In this document: piece after piece, positions 6,451 through 6,733 of the stretch
Position numbering within the stretch: position 1 is the stretch's first letter
Layout of the letters: the number at the start of each line of letters is the position of its first letter
Origin: Phycisphaerae bacterium
GTDB lineage: Bacteria > Planctomycetota > Phycisphaerae > SM23-33
Reading direction: 5' to 3'
Assembly: GCA_030754715.1 (NCBI GenBank)
Contig: JASLZV010000006.1
Coordinates: forward strand, 1-6,733
DNA length: 6,733 nt
Notes under the pieces: generated by a model
Database searches by the model: none
Seen by the model: only the letters and a program-made list of their open reading frames with translations
Told to the model about the DNA's origin: nothing
Position numbers and translations under genes: made by a program

Positions 6451-6733
6451 GGGAGGCTGCCTTTCTTTCGCCAGCTCCCGTCACGCGCGCCGCCAGGGCA
6501 CACAGGGACTCCTGCAAACCTCGCAGCGTAAACTCCCCGCCGACGCGCGCCACCATCATATAGTCCCATCCTGTCGTCATACCGAGAGTCCAAGTTCTCA
6601 CCGTACGTGTAGCCTTGGTTAATGCCTTGACCATGTGAAACAGAGTTGTGAGGTTCCCGGTTTCCACCTTGACGAGTTGGAGGGGGAGCTGCGGCCTGCC
6701 CGACTTGCGGTAAGCCTTGATTCCATGGATAGG
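6440..6733 (-). CDS. Partial frame with an RnpA-like C-terminus; identity uncertain
   Basis: The minus-strand frame is open from the right edge to TGA 6442-6440 and overlaps yidD by 11 bases. Its last 40 or so residues, from GWDYMMVARVGGEFTLRGLQ (6571 onwards), resemble the end of the RNase P protein subunit, which has G-[YW]-D-[YL]-V-V-x-A-R followed by a helix of the 'LxxLxxxLxxLxxR' kind. Position directly before yidD also fits rnpA. However, the segment before it (6572-6733) lacks the RNRxKRxxRE signature in all three minus-strand frames, and by hand count is only about 55% GC. A GTG at 6667 could start a 75-residue product, but nothing forces that. It may be a divergent or disrupted rnpA, a sequence join, or an unrelated small protein. 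I am sure of the open frame, not of its identity. Confidence 0.4.
   Translation of the reverse strand, partial: PIHGIKAYRKSGRPQLPLQLVKVETGNLTTLFHMVKALTKATRTVRTWTLGMTTGWDYMMVARVGGEFTLRGLQESLCALAARVTGAGERKAASHED

Noticed and set aside
6572..6733. Group II intron or insertion-sequence end at the right edge
   Set aside because: A short CACGTACGG stretch recalled intron domain V, but no matching stem partner, terminal inverted repeat or transposase frame can be seen.

Overview
The window is compact, GC-rich bacterial chromosome with genes packed on both strands and no tRNA, rRNA, CRISPR array or recognisable insertion sequence. A Planctomycetota-like or related host is my best guess. It rests on an exported HEAT-repeat protein with a WW-containing linker, a lemA-htpX pair and a divergent enolase-superfamily enzyme behind yidD. 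This is an inference from protein style, not from a marker gene.

Layout: (1) 1-1657, minus strand: a secreted HEAT-repeat protein whose C-terminus runs off the left edge. (2) 1658-1856: a divergent control region with a good minus-strand promoter, a weaker plus-strand promoter, and a perfect 9-bp tandem repeat between them. (3) 1857-4934, plus strand: four closely spaced genes that read as one operon: lemA, htpX (start overlaps the lemA stop by one base), an unrecognised membrane-anchored protein with faint HAD-fold features, and a probable lipoprotein zinc amidase of the Amidase_2/PGRP family. (4) 4935-5051: a short convergent gap with a weak hairpin. (5) 5052-6733, minus strand, transcribed leftwards: a gene whose C-terminus looks like RNase P protein (RnpA), then yidD, then an enolase-superfamily enzyme (muconate cycloisomerase/dipeptide epimerase-like) with all expected catalytic residues.

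Functionally, the plus-strand operon looks like envelope maintenance: a membrane protease with its LemA partner, plus an outer enzyme that cuts peptidoglycan stem peptides from glycan. The minus-strand cluster keeps the common rnpA-yidD order but continues into an amino-acid/dipeptide or carboxylate-acting enzyme instead of yidC.

The region is mostly ordinary. The points that deserve a second look are the missing RnpA signature upstream of a convincing RnpA-like tail at the right edge, the unassigned HAD-like protein in the lemA-htpX operon, the tandem repeat between the divergent promoters, and the substrate of the enolase-superfamily enzyme. I did not find convincing evidence for a wholly new system.
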